This document shows positions 35,751 to 47,644 of a stretch of 64,000 nucleotides of DNA, in pieces; the first letter of the stretch is position 1, and every line of letters begins with the position of its first letter. Origin of the DNA: Lentinus brumalis (lineage: Eukaryota > Basidiomycota > Agaricomycetes > Polyporales > Polyporaceae); the NCBI GenBank assembly GCA_001792895.1, contig MARA01000010.1, positions 434,001 to 498,000 on the forward strand, read 5' to 3'. A program made the translations under genes and the position numbers. The notes under the pieces were generated by a model that ran no database searches, was not told where the DNA came from, and saw only the letters and a list, made by a program, of their open reading frames with translations.

Positions 35751-38700
35751 GCTAGCTTGTTGTGCTGCCCTCGTAAAGTTCGCTGAGGGCCAGGTACAGG
35801 CCGGAGTGTTGACGGTGCTGAGCACGTCGAGGACGCGAGGAAAGGCGGCGGCGCGTGCATGCGTGTCGAGCGCCTTCTGCCCACGTGGTGGGAATCATCC
35901 GGGCCCACGGGCCGCTCCTCTTCCGCCTCTTCAAGTTGTCTTCAAGTTCGCGTAGAGTAGGCGGACCTTTCGAGGGAGACCGGTGCAGCATTAATATTCT
36001 TGTCCAAGTACTGGTCGCGGTCGCATTTTGTCGAGGCAGGGTTCATATGGTCACTCCGGTGACAGCGTCATCAGGAGTGGGGCTGACCCTCTCAGCAAAT
36101 GACATCGATGCACTAGAAGTACTGCTCAATGTGAACGCCGCCACCGCCACGGTGTCCTATGTATAGCGGAGGGCTTCACGCTATGGCTTCGCAGAATACG
36201 CCTATGACGACACACAATGTCATCTGCTCGTTCACACATCATCGATGTCCTCCGCCGGGCGAAGGTTACGGTACGTGCTGAGTTCCCTGCGAGTCTGATT
36301 GACAAGACAGGTACTGCGAGTGAGGAACTCGAAGACCACGGGCGGATCCCGCAAGCTATTCAGCATCCTGCCTGGAGATGAAAGCCGGTGAAAGACCGTT
36401 GGACCAATTGCGTTCACGACTCCTCTATGTTGCGGTCGCAAATATTGGCTCCGGAGTGCATAGTATGTACACGTCGTCTATGTCTCGAATATGCCTGATC
36501 AACTTACCGTTTTCATGACCGACATCTTCTCATCGTTCTCACCAGATTCGGAGCTGATGGGATGCACCTGCTCGGCCACGCTCGGCCTTCGCGTCGCCTA
36601 TCGTATATTTGTTATCGGCGAGCCTCGAACAACAAGGAAGCGAAGTATGACCTGCCTTCTGTGCACACCTCTTCGCAAGGAACATTGTGGCTGAGTCTAA
36701 AGTCTGGCAGGCATTCATTGGCACGGGAAGACACACGTAGCGGCGTAGCCACGCCCCACCATCCTCCCGGGATGCTCTTGACCCGAAAGATGTGCGTGGA
36801 ATTCCTCTACTGGTCGCTATCGGGACTGTGCTGACACTTGCGAAGACAGCTGACGTTGAGCTGGCTTCCACAAAATTTGGGTCCATCTGACAAACATCCG
36901 GCGCACATGCGATGTAGAGCACTTCTTTTCGTGCTCTGCCTGACGTGCCACATCGGTCGGACCACCGAATGCCGTAGCTGCGACAACCATTGCGGAAACT
37001 AGGTGCAACAATGTCCCACTAGCTCTCCGCATAATCCACTCATGCTGCCCTTCCTCAGACACATCTGCCCATTGGAGGCATGGCACATGGTGCATGGTGT
37101 CCACTGTCTGCCTGACTGAGTTACTTCTCGCCACCAAGCTGCAAGATGCCGTGATTCCCTTCATCACAGCTCTGAGCTGATGCGCGCCCGCTGCTATCTA
37201 CGCTTCATTGAGTCTCAGCGAACGTGAACAGCTCGCTACCCACGTCATCGGCATCAACGGCTCCAGACTGTTCGAGCGGTCGAAGTCGTGCTCTCGGTAG
37301 CGTGCGGCCGCTCGGATGCTCCGACTTCGCAGATGCGAGTTCCCAAGGTCCATTGCACTGACCTCATACGCTCCCGGATTTCTGGCATCTTTCTGGCTGC
37401 GCCATACGTGAACACGACCTTCGTGGGACGCTCCTTCGCTACCAAAGCCGATGACCGCGATAGTTCTCGTCAGGACCAGGTTCTTTATGGCGCAACCGCG
37501 CCCTTCGCCACTTTTGCGAGCGTATCGGTACAGCTCCCGCGAACTGCATCCAATCAGAACATGGAAGCCACACTGGTAAGGCCTCACCATCGGTGCTATC
37601 GCTCTCTCCGGCCGCCACTCCCCGCTCTGCGCCATGTCCAGAGGGACATCGAGCTCTGAGCGGACGCCTGCCTCTGCTAGTCCCGTCGGAGGTGCCGCGG
37701 ACTGCGGACTGCCTCAATATACCCCGCGAAGGTTCGCTCGACGCCGACACGGGCCATGGCACATGGAGTCGCTGTCAGCCAGCCCATACAGTCGCACGAG
37801 GCGCGACCCCAACGACAGCTCGCGGATCTTCCCAGCCCGGATCGCAGGAACGAAGCTTGTGTGGCAGGGCGCGGTCACAAGCTGCTGGTGTGCTCCTAGT
37901 CTGCGTCCGGTCCCACCGCGTGCTTCCCGGGATGCCTTCATCTCGTGCGGCCCCCGGGGAAATGGTTTGCACCGTGACGGTTCGCGCTTCGGGGCTTCGC
38001 GCTAGGGACAGAGCCTGCGGGTATATAAGATGCGCGGGTCGGGCTGGGCCAAGGTCAGTTCCCCACCGTTCCCTTTTCTCCATCCTGTTGCAATAAGCCA
38101 GAGCTGACCGACCGTTTCTGTTCTTGCTGGCGCAGGGCCATCACCCCGGGAGTCCTCGGGCACCACCCCTCGCCCTGCAGACTGCCCTCGCGAATGCGTG
38201 TGGGGTTGCGTGCGAGCCGTGGCGGCCGCAAGGATTGACCGGGTGCTGTTCCTGCTTCGGACGGACGGGCTGTCGTCAACGGTCCGCTTGCCTGGCCCCG
38301 CGGTCCGTCGTCGTCTGCGCGAAGTCCCCACTTGCGCAAGACGGTCTCGGTGTGCGGGACATGTGTTGTGTAGAGTACTCCCTGTATGGTCTGTAGGCAG
38401 TTTGTTACATATGCGGTATCGTCCACTGGTCGATCAGCTGCGACATTGGGCGGGGCGAGGATCGGGCGACACTACTCGGTCTGGTGTACACGGAATATGT
38501 ACTAGCTTACGCTTTGTTTCGAATGTCATCCGCTACTCATAGTATCGGAGATGGCATCTCCCCGACCGATTGTCTCACATCAAATCATGACGTTACCTAC
38601 GGAGGTTATCATGGACTTTTCTCCCATACAGAGGGCTACCATCATGTTCTGTAGTTCAATGCACATCATATCCTTCGCAAGCGGTGAGACTCAGGGAGAT

Positions 38701-39314
38701 GTCGTCGACTAGCACGGCGGCGCGAGGGTCCATCTCCGAGGATCCAAGTAGTTGGTCAACATGTATGACGACGCCCAGAGCGAAACCCAGTGGGTCGACG
38801 AGGCCCGATGGGAAGACGAACATCGTTCTCGCAACCCTGTTGTGCGTCTGCTGTAGTAGGAGATCGTCGGCACACGAGGGCCGAATGATGTCGCTAGCCG
38901 CACTACAAAGTGACGCCCGGAGTTAGCCACCACGGTGGTATACTGCATAGCGAGTGCCTTACTCGGCCAAAGGCCAGGCCCTATGATTCACAGGACCTGC
39001 TAACGGCCGCGTCGTTCGATTGCGCCGCTCATGCTGGGCACGCCTTCGTCGCTGGTACGCCGCAATCGTGTATACCCCTTAACTTTGATTGACCACAGAA
39101 GGAACTGTTATACCACTCAGGTCAAGCGAACAAGGGCTTTGTTCCGACACGTCTCATAGAGTGGTGCCGGACCTTGGTGGCTTCCAGTCCGGCGCAGGTT
39201 TCACTCGCCCAAACCGGATCAACTCGTCACCTTTAGACAACGAGAGGAAGGCATCGGATGTATAGAGAGGTCGGACAGCAATGAATCAACAGCGGAGAGC
39301 GAAAGGTAGTATAC
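35751..39314. other. Long region with weak coding signals
   Basis: No complete gene can be assembled. A - strand cluster of protein-like frames at 36238-37640 is listed separately. A TATA-like gggtatataag at about 38018-38028 (+) is followed by short frames that I do not trust. Nothing is recognised in 38430-39314. Confidence 0.35.
36238..37635 (-). pseudogene. Discontinuous protein-like frames, probably a decayed gene
   Basis: Going downstream on the - strand, protein-like stretches are: FHVLIGCSSRELYRYARKSG (about 37550), EHDFDRSNSLEPLMPM (about 37260), HEWIMRRASGTLLHLVSAMV (about 37020), LADNKYTIGDAKAERG (about 36600), VAEQVHPISSESGENDEKM (about 36560) and PPVVFEFLTRSTCLVNQTRR (about 36310), ending in a stop. 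They lie in different frames and only some are bounded by splice-like sites. I cannot name a family. A real gene with a structure I missed is the alternative. Confidence 0.25.
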
Positions 39315-40049
39315 TCATGCGGTAGTAGGCCCCGCCTTGATGGCGGGTGTGGAAGAAGCGCCGAAGTAGGCCGCAACTGGGTCCTGGGCCGTCTTCCGGT
39401 AACTGAACATACGTATTGAGCGGCGCAAACGGGTAGGCGAAGTAGAATGGTACATACTGATAGATGCGGGCCAGCTGGCCCAGTCCTGTTGTGCCGACGA
39501 AGAAGTTGACCTGAGCAATGATGAGCGTCGCGCGCAGGGATCGACTTGACGAGCGAGGGTACGTACGGCAGCAAGGCTGTAGTTGACTGGTGTGATGACG
39601 AGCGAATAGCGCACCCAGATGAATCCCGTCGCCGTCAAAGCTATCCCGCGCGATGTGCGGCCAACAGCAGAATACGCGCAAAGTTGCACAGTAGGGCACG
39701 GCACGGCAGTGTTAATGGGCGGATTTCGCGCAACGCGATGAAGTGGTGGACGCACCGAGGTTCTGTGACACGCTCAGCTTCTCCGCTGGGCGCGAGAGGT
39801 CCTTGAGGCCCGCCGCAACCAAACACCACTTCATCAGCGGCGCCCAGAAGAAGACCGTCTTCGGGCCTGCGTGAGGGCGAGCACGAGCATAGCAGCCAGT
39901 AAGGTAGGGTCGAAGCGAAGGCGGAATGCGGCGGTACCAGTTCGGTCAGACGCAGATCAAGCTTGAGTGGGCCGAGTCACCGCACCTGCTGGGTGGTTCA
40001 TGAACGACTGAAACTTCGAGGCTCCTGCTGAGGCTGCTGCTCCCGACAT
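39315..40049 (-). CDS. MPC2: Mitochondrial pyruvate carrier, MPC2 type
   Basis: This is a subunit of the inner-membrane carrier that brings pyruvate into mitochondria, normally as a heterodimer with an MPC1-type partner. Five exons join in phase to 129 aa: 40049-39986, 39866-39756, 39640-39567, 39510-39458 and 39402-39315. The core is unmistakable: NHPAGPKTVFFWAPLMKW, then GLKDLSRPAEKLS and ALTATGFIWVRYSLVITPVN, then NYSLAAVNFFVGTTG. Three hydrophobic segments fit the family. The exon after FWAP-KW ends in a 115-base intron, and the first intron is 119 bases, both longer than most here. The partner gene is not in this window. Confidence 0.95.
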
Positions 40050-40641
40050 TGCGTATGCTCTAGGCTCTAGCGAGGACTGGGTAGTGGTGGTGGTTAAGGC
40101 AAGAGAGAGATAACGCGAATGCCGGTCGGGCGACGGGGACGGACGCTCTATGGCTGGCAGCGGTGGGGCGATTTGCTCAGCGCGCAAGCGCCCATGCTGC
40201 AATGCCGTGCGGCGCTCGGCGCCTTTCTGATCATGGTTTACTTCGACGCTCAGTCCTTACACACGATATCCCCATTCTGCGAGAAAGTAGGTATCAATCG
40301 CACCGAGGCCGCAGGCTACTCATTGACACTCATGTCCTGGACGTAACTTTGGGAGGTGAAGTGGCGTCGCCTTGAGGATAACCATGGTGAATGAGACTCG
40401 TCCCAGCGATAAGCTTACCGTTTGCACTCGGATATGGCGCGGCTGAACGGTGCTCCTATCCTTGACGCACTCCTTGTTGCAGGCAAACTCTACCGACGCT
40501 GAGCGTCGTACTCGACTAAGTATGAACCTCCCAAAGCTTCCATGCTAGTAAGTACTTATACTCTGCCAGAAGCTTTGACTGCACTGCTGTCCTCCTCGAC
40601 TCTTAATTGGCATATTCTCACCATTCCAGGACGCTAGGAAA
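40050..40641. other. Shared upstream region of MPC2 and the first antiporter
   Basis: This stretch separates the divergent ATGs at 40049 (-) and 40642 (+). Short frames and a Met-rich region occur but nothing looks coding. No clear TATA box was fixed. Confidence 0.45.
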
Positions 40642-42777
40642 TGGGCCTCTATCTGCTACAAGTCCGTTGAGATTTTTTATGTTTTTGGAACTGACCGAAC
40701 GCGCGCCACAGGTTACCGCTTCCGGACTGCCAGTGGTATACCTCGTCATCGGCGGATTTGTGGCTCTAGTGAGTACTGTGCCAAGTCTTCATACTCAATG
40801 GTACTGAGACCCGGCGGGACGGTGTCTCAGTTCAGTTTGGGCTCTCTCCTCGTGCAGCGGAAGGTGCGATGCGGTTGCGACCTTTTCCAGGCCCAGACTC
40901 TCATCGCTCTGCTCAGCTCTACATGAACGAAGTCATCCTTGGAACTGCGTGTGGGGTGCTCTTCGGGCCATATGGTGCTAACGTGTTGAATCCCCGCGCT
41001 TGGGGAGATGTGAACGCTGTAACTCTCGAAGTCATGCGTATCACCCTAGCCATGGGGCTGTTCACCATCGGGGTGGAACTCCCGCACTCGTATCTCGCGG
41101 AACACGCAAGAGGGCTCATAGTCATGGTCGTGCCCACGATGGCATTTGGCTGGGTCACCGTCGCCTGTACGTCTATCTATCCTCTCCCCTGTTTGCGCCA
41201 TTGCATTGAGCTCATACTTGCCCGACGTACTATTTCATAGGTGCCACGTACCTCACGTTCGTCCGACTTGACTTCGTCTCTTCGCTCGTCATTGCTGCAT
41301 GTCTGACTCCCACCGACCCGATCATCTCTGCTGCCATCGTCGGTGAGCGTTCCCCTCCATCGCGCTATTCGCTGCTTATCTCGGAGCAGGCGGCAAGTAT
41401 GCGACAGAACATGTGCCGCTGAACCTCCGACGCATCATAGCAGCCGAGTCTGCCTCAAACGATGGTCTCGCGTATCCGTTTCTCAGCTTGTCCATCTACC
41501 TTACCACACGAACATCGGCAGGTATCGCTTTGCGAGACTGGTTCCTAGTAGGATGTCTGTGTACGTGGCGCCCATCATCTTTCTTGTAGATACGATGCTC
41601 ATCTTCCCTCCAGACCAGGTCGTCTTGGGCACCGCGATTGGCGCGATGCTAGGGCTCACGTTCTCTTACTTGATGAGATTATCCTACAGGAAAGGCTTCA
41701 TCAGCCGAGAGTCCTACCTCGTCCAGCACCTCGCCTTGACCCTTTTCACCATCGGAATCACTCGAACGCTCGGCAGCGATGACCTGTTGGCCGCCTTCGC
41801 GGCCGGTTGTGCTTTGAACTGGGACGGATACTTCCACGTGCAGGTCGAAGGAGAGGTGTTCTCTGCGGTCATAGACCTGATGCTGAACTGTGGCACGTTT
41901 GTCTACATCGGCGCATGGATGCCGTTCGCTAGCTTCGACTCGCCTGAGCTGGGCATCACGCCGTGGCGCCTCGTTCTCCTGTTCCTGGCTATTCTCTGCT
42001 TGCGACGTATCCCGGCACTGCTTTTCCTGTACAGATGGGTTCCGGAAATCTCGACGTGGCAGGAAGCCCTCTTCACCGGACACTTTGGTAGGTCATGCAT
42101 TCCGACATAGATAACTTCAGCTGACATCATGTGACAGGACCCGTACGTCGAACCTAATGGATGTCTTCTCTGGGGATCGACTGACCTTCGCCTCAGATGG
42201 GTGTCGGCGCGATATTCACTTCGTCCCTCGCGCTCGCGCAGTTGTGCCAGTCGCAATCTTCGCCTTCAGGGCAAGTGGAGATCCTCGCAGCGTCGCTACA
42301 AGCCATCGTGGCCTTCATGGTGCTGGGTTCTATCCTCGTCCGTGCGTACTCAGTTGTCGCCCTATCCTGGCGCCGGGCTGGAGCTGAAGCCGGCTTGCTG
42401 CCATAGATGGTCTATCGGTCCCATGCTTCTCCCTCGGGCGGAACGTTGGTGCCCGTACGCTCTCCTTTACGAAGTCATTGACCATGAGGAACGCGAGCAG
42501 TAGCCCGGATTGGCTCCTCTGGATTCATCGCGCCTCGACGGTGACTCTGCGTGCTGATTCCCCGGCGACCATCAAGGAGGACGTGGAGCGTTGCGCCGGG
42601 CAGTCCACTGATACCGTATCAGTCTGTAGTCCCGTATCTGACAGGAGCGAAGCTGCGCTGACATCTGTCTTAGACCTCTCTGACCCTACTGGCAGATCTC
42701 CCGGAGAAGATACAGATCAAGCAGCACACGGGAATGTCAGTATTGGTGATGCCGCTTTTAGCTGCAAGTCAGGATAG
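40642..42777 (+). CDS. NHA1: Na+/H+ (K+/H+) antiporter, Nha1 type, copy A
   Basis: This is a plasma-membrane exchanger that exports Na+ or K+ for H+. Ten exons join in phase to 542 aa: 40642-40662, 40712-40768, 40831-40863, 40917-41166, 41241-41342, 41390-41560, 41614-42087, 42138-42142 (5 bases), 42197-42341 and 42407-42777. Nha1 signatures are NEVILGTACGVLFGPYGANV, NPRAWGDVNAVTLEVMRI, the transport core LTPTDPIISAAIVGGKYA, AAESASNDGLAYPFLSLSIY, TLGSDDLLAAFAAG followed by NWDGYFH, and RRIPALLFLYRWVPEI. The same architecture is seen in copy B 1.3 kb downstream. The C-terminal tail stops at 42775-42777, but coding-like Ser/Pro/acidic sequence continues in another frame to 43210. The true tail may therefore be longer or broken. 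Fungal Nha1 tails are usually long and regulatory. Confidence 0.9.
42138..42142 (+). other. 5-base microexon of antiporter copy A
   Basis: The bases GACCC lie between a gtgacag acceptor and a gtacgt donor. They complete Gly and supply Pro of GHFGPMGVGAIF, a conserved Nha1 stretch. Without this exon the frame is lost. Copy B encodes the same residues in one uninterrupted exon. Confidence 0.75.
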
Positions 42778-43210
42778 CCGCAGCATCACCGAGCAGTCAG
42801 CTTCGCCGCTTCCTGTCAGCGAGAAGGCCTCGCGGGTGACTTCGCCGCCACAGGCCGCCACCCATGGCGAGGACACGCGCACTGTAAACGTGCGGTCTCC
42901 GTCCGGGTGCGATTCAACGCCGTCTATGAAGGGTGCAGATCGCTCTCTTCACGTCGGACCGCCGGACGAGTTGGACGATGAAGAACAAGACCTGGCGGAG
43001 GCCTGCCGTCTGTCACCAGTGTCATCTCCCGCCTCGCCCTGTGCTATCGGAGGGTTCCCGACCCCACTCGACGACGACGATCTCGATCTTGCTGCCTTCG
43101 TCGCAGAGCTGCGTAGCTGCACCGCACGGGCTGCATCGTCCGTTGTGCATCTGTCGCAGCCGGGTCCGCTGGTCTCAGTTGGGGACGTAGACGGGGTCGC
43201 TCGCGAATAA
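42778..43210 (+). other. Coding-like continuation of the copy A tail in a shifted frame
   Basis: A frame offset by +1 from the model above runs open to the stop at 43208-43210. It encodes a Ser/Pro/acidic tail (for example DELDDEEQDLAEACRLSP and DDDDLDLAAFVAELRS), which is what the C-terminal tails of fungal Nha1 proteins look like. Either an intron I missed or a small indel near 42700-42775 separates it from the main frame. Confidence 0.5.
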
Positions 43211-44032
43211 TCCTCGTGGCCGTGAAGGCGCTTTGTAATGACATGGTCCGCGGGTAGAAGCGGGAGGAGCCTGGGTGCTCCAACTATGTAGGTGTGCGCT
43301 ATGTATATTCTCAGTGTTCGCTCACGTAGCAGACCCCTTTCGTTTCAATCAAAGTTTTTGCGGCTCGCCGGGCGAGTCAGCGGGCCTTCTGGACATCCCT
43401 CCCAATTCCCGTGGCACGGCGGGAGGATTATAAGCCCGTGGAGGTCGTACGTACGAACAGCGAAAATACCTCAGCAACGTTGCGGTCAGATGAGACTTGA
43501 GCAAGGCGCCTGCTCCTCCAAACTCAACCGTTCGGCAGCATATCTGCCAAGCCTACTGTAGGGTCGCCAGAGCGCTGAACGAGTCCAGAGGAGAGTACTG
43601 ACTGTACGTTAATTGACAACCGACCCTGTACGTCCGCGAACACATGTCGGACCTTGATATGCCCTCTGCATTGTATTGGTCGAGCAGAGTACTGCTTGAT
43701 AAGACTAGATAAAGCACGCGTTAGCGAGTATAGCTTGCGAATTCGAAGTGCATCCCTGCTTCGTTGAACGTTCTATGCTGGCGGGGTTAAGTGGGAGGCG
43801 CTGTTCGCCAGGAAAGGCAATAATAGTTTGCGGACCGGGACAGCGGTTAGACGCTCGTGAAGTTTCATATACATAGACCGCTTCTGCAGCCACAATCCCC
43901 CATCCCCGCCCTCCGACTGCCTCTGACACGTTCTCTTTCTTCCCTCGTTGTATCTTCCCCATCTGCCTCGGCGACGTTACGCATATCAAGCTCAGCAACG
44001 CGGTCGAACGCTCAGGGGACACAGGGGCAGCC
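43211..44032. other. Intergenic between the tandem antiporters
   Basis: This is the presumed promoter of copy B. TATA-like strings occur at about 43424 (attataagc) and 43867 (catatacata). No gene is recognised. Confidence 0.5.
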
Positions 44033-47000
44033 ATGAACATACAGCTCTTGCAAGTCCGTGTACCATTTCGTTCGGGTCTTCAGTTCACAAACTCGCTCAT
44101 AGGTCACCGATTCGGGGTTGGCGTATATGGTCGTTGGAGGGTTTGTAGTTGCGGTAAGTCTCCTTCTTCATGCACGGACAGTTGTGTTTGGGTTGCAGGA
44201 AGACGTGGTAATCCGACGACACCCTGGTCTGTCCCGACTATTACACAACTACGCCTCTTTGCAAAGTACGATTTGGACAGACTCTGCGTTTTGTCTTTGC
44301 GCTGGCGTTTTGGGGACGTTTTGGGTCTCAGGTCATGGCATATGCAAGCGAACTTGAATGCCCCTTGAGCTCGCTGGTACTTATTCATCGTCGAATGCTT
44401 GAGGCGGAGAGCGTGGTTAGCAGCTACCGGGAACTGGTTTAGTGGGGACTGTGTGGGTACTGATCAACGCCTGCAGTTTAGTATGGTTTCACTTCTTGTA
44501 AAAGAGAAGGTGCGTGCTCGTGCATGCAGTGCAGATACTCTTGGGGTAACAACTGCGTCATATAGCTCTACATCAATGAAGTTGTTCTTGGAACCGCCAT
44601 CGGTGTCATCTTTGGCCCCTACTGCGCGAACATATTCAATCCTCGTTCCTGGGAGGCGACACCAACGTCGTAACTCTCGAAGTTATGCGCGTCACGCTTG
44701 CTGCGGGTTTGTTCGCCATCGGCGTCGAGCTTCCCCAGTCATATCTCTGGGAGCATGCTAGGGGTCTTCTCGTTATGGTCGTCCCGACAATGGCGTTTGG
44801 CTGGCTGGTGGTCGCAGGTATGTCTCCCTCACGCCCGCCGTGCGAGTAAATGTGAACTCTGTACTATTTCAGCGATTATCTTCGTCGTGTTTCCTCCCCT
44901 CAACTTCGTCTCGTCTCTTGTCGTTGCGGCCTGCCTGACCCCCACGGATCCTATCATTTCTGCCGCGATCGTTGGTATGTTGTGGTATGTGCTCTGACTA
45001 TATGCGGCTGACCCTCCATCAGGCGGCAAGTACGCGACGAAGCACGTCCCCCTCAACCTACGACGCATCCTATCTGCAGAGTCGGCCGCGAATGACGGCT
45101 TGGCGTACCCATTCTTGAGCATCTCCATCTACCTCACCATCGAGCACTCGCGGAGCGCTGCTTTCAAGGAGTGGTTCTTGGTTGGGTGGTTGTGTAAGCG
45201 CGGTGTTTTTCATACATGGGCTCCTATTGATACTTGTGTAGACGAGGTTGTCTTGGGCTCCGTGATCGGTTCTGTGTTGGGTACGTCATGTCGATATATG
45301 CGCCTTCAAGACATACGACTGACATACTTATGCTCAGGGGTGGCATTCTCAAAGTTGATGAAGCTCTCGCACAGAAGAGGCTTCATCGACCGAGAGTCAT
45401 ATGTGGCCCAGTATCTCGCGTTGGCGTTGTTCACCATCGGAGTCACCCGCACACTGGGTGTCGATGACCTCCTTGCAGCGTTTGCATGCGGTTCGTTGCT
45501 TCATGCACTAGCTATCTGTTAGGTTGCTGATTGAGTCGTGTATTACAGGATCTGCGATCAGCTGGGATGGTTACTTCAATACCCAAATTGAAGACGAGGT
45601 CTTCTCGTCAGTCATCGACCTCCTGCTCAACTGCGGATGCTTCATCTACATCGGCGCATGGATGCCATTCAACATGTTCAATGCAACTGATCTGAGCATA
45701 ACGCCATGGCGACTGGTCATCGTCTTCCTGGCCGTCATGTCCCTTCGTCGCATCCCCCCACTGCTCATGCTCTACAAGTGGGTTCCCGAGATCGCATCGT
45801 GGAAGGAAGCATTGTTCTCGGGACACTTTGGTACATTCATAACGTCATATGTCCTGACCGTGTTTGCTCAATGTTCGGACAGGTCCTATGGGTGTTGGTG
45901 CTATATTCATATCTACGCTTGCTGTCACGGAGCTGCCGACGCCTCAGTCTCCTCCACAAAACCAGGCCGAACTCTTAGCTGCAACGTTGCAGACCATTGT
46001 TTCCTTCGTTGTTCTAGGCTCGATCATCATCCGTACGTCATCGCAGCTCGTGGTATAGTAATTCTGCTAACCTTCATGTTTGAAAGACGGCTTGTCGATC
46101 CCATTCTTCTCATTCGGACGCAACGTGCGCTCCCGGACAGTGTCGCTCTCGCGTACGTGGACCTCGCGTAACACGAACGCCCCCGACTGGCTATTGTGGG
46201 CTCGCCGTACGCCCGCGGAGGTCACACGCCCGAGCACGCCGACGAGTGCGAGCCGGGACGTCGAGCGAGGCATGGAGCAGGTTGACCCGAGCGGCCTCAC
46301 CGAGCCTGTAGTGCTATCGCAAGGACAAGCGAGCAAGCTACATCAGAAAGACCACCATGTCCTCGAGCTCGGGCCTGCCGCAATGATCGGCGACGCGACA
46401 GCGAAGCCTGCATCTTCTAAGCAGCCGTCGACGCCACAGACGGCTTCGCTGAAGGGCCACGCCAGCCACGTGCGTAGCGATCGCTCTCCCGCCCCCCGTG
46501 GCATCGCGCCGGCCTCAACGACGCAGCGCACGGGGCCCGCCGACTTCGCGGAGAAGGCAGACGTCAACGTGAAACCAGACGTGCGTGCCAACGTGGCCGA
46601 CGCCGCCCTTTCAGAAGTGCAGGTGCCCTCTGGGACGGCGAGCCCGAACGCGTCCCGCGTCCGCCTCGTGCCGGCGTCGGAGGGCAACGATCTTGCGGAG
46701 CGCACCCAACCGTCGTCGGGTGCGCAGACCCCGTCGTCCCCGCGGTCCGTCCGGTTTCCCCTCGGCGACGAGCTCGCGACGTACTCTGCGCGTGAGCACT
46801 GGCGCGAACGCACGTCGTCGGGGACGCAGACGCCTCCTTCGGCGGGCAAAGCGGTGCGCTTCCCGACGATATCTCGAGGTCTGAATCTCGCCGCGAGCGT
46901 GGTGATGGAAGCGCGGCGGCTGCAGACTCGGGCGACGCGGTCGGAGGGGATGCGACGGTTCCGGGGAGTCAGGGCCAGCCCACGGTGCTCGGAAAGGAAT

Positions 47001-47150
47001 TACACTTCCCCTCGGTGCAATAACATAGGCTCGTGGCTCACGAAGAGCCACGGAGCAGGTACGAGGGGCTGGGGGTCGCGCTGGTGGACGAAGGCGGGGA
47101 ACGTGTGGAGGCGGCGTGGCATCATCGCATCGCACGGACGATTGGAATGA
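44033..47150 (+). pseudogene. NHA1: Na+/H+ antiporter, Nha1 type, copy B, with a frameshift
   Basis: This is a tandem paralogue of copy A with the same exon plan at the 5' end: 44033-44053, 44103-44153, 44477-44509, 44566-44817, 44873-44974, 45023-45193, 45242-45280, 45338-45490, 45549-45830, 45883-46032 and 46087-47150. Signatures include NEVVLGTAIGVIFGPYCANI, LTPTDPIISAAIVGGKYA, AAFACG then SAISWDGYFNTQIEDEVF, and GPMGVGAIFISTLAVTEL. Exon 4 carries a net +2 (or -1) shift at about 44650-44657 relative to copy A (NPR-A-W-G-D against NPRSWE). This makes an in-frame TAA at 44671-44673. All later exons are open. Intron 2 is 323 bases against 62 in copy A intron 3's equivalent scale. The C-terminal tail is long; its last part (46890-47020) may be read better in a second frame (GDATVPGSQGQPTVLGKELH). 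The shift may be real or an assembly error. Confidence 0.85.
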
Positions 47151-47644
47151 TATGTTTCGAGTCACTACGAACCCAATTTACTTCACAATACCACAACGTG
47201 GTTCCCTGGCGACATCAGAACAACTTTTGAGTAGAATATGGCACCGAGACTAGCGTAATGGATAGGGTGGTCATGATAGCGATAGATCGTGAGGCTCAAG
47301 GCATCCGGAATATATGGAAACATGACGTGTACGTGCAGGAAAGCAACAACGATCCGGGAAGAGGAGTAGTAAGGTGACTAGTGATGAACAGCAAGTATGG
47401 ATACAGCGTGTACGATGCAGGATTAGAAGGGTAGATGGGGTAGGAAGAGGTGGAGAGGTCGTTGACTGGACTAGGTGAGTAGTAGCTTACAACAGGTAGC
47501 TGGATACGACCAGAAGCAGGTCAACGAGCTATTAGCATATGCAAGAAGATGACGGGTGGAGGTATCGGATCAGTGTCGTGTAGAGCGTGGGGGTCATGGC
47601 GTCGAGGAAAGACGTTGAGAAGGGTCTATGGCAGGGCGACGATA
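47151..47644. other. Intergenic between convergent gene ends
   Basis: This AT-rich, purine-rich stretch lies between the antiporter copy B (+) and the acyl-CoA oxidase-like gene (-). No gene or repeat is recognised. Confidence 0.5.

Noticed and set aside
38018..38400. TATA-like string with a short spliced + strand frame starting at 38031
   Set aside because: The ATG would lie only a few bases after the TATA string, closer than a normal transcription start allows, and the product has no protein-like features.
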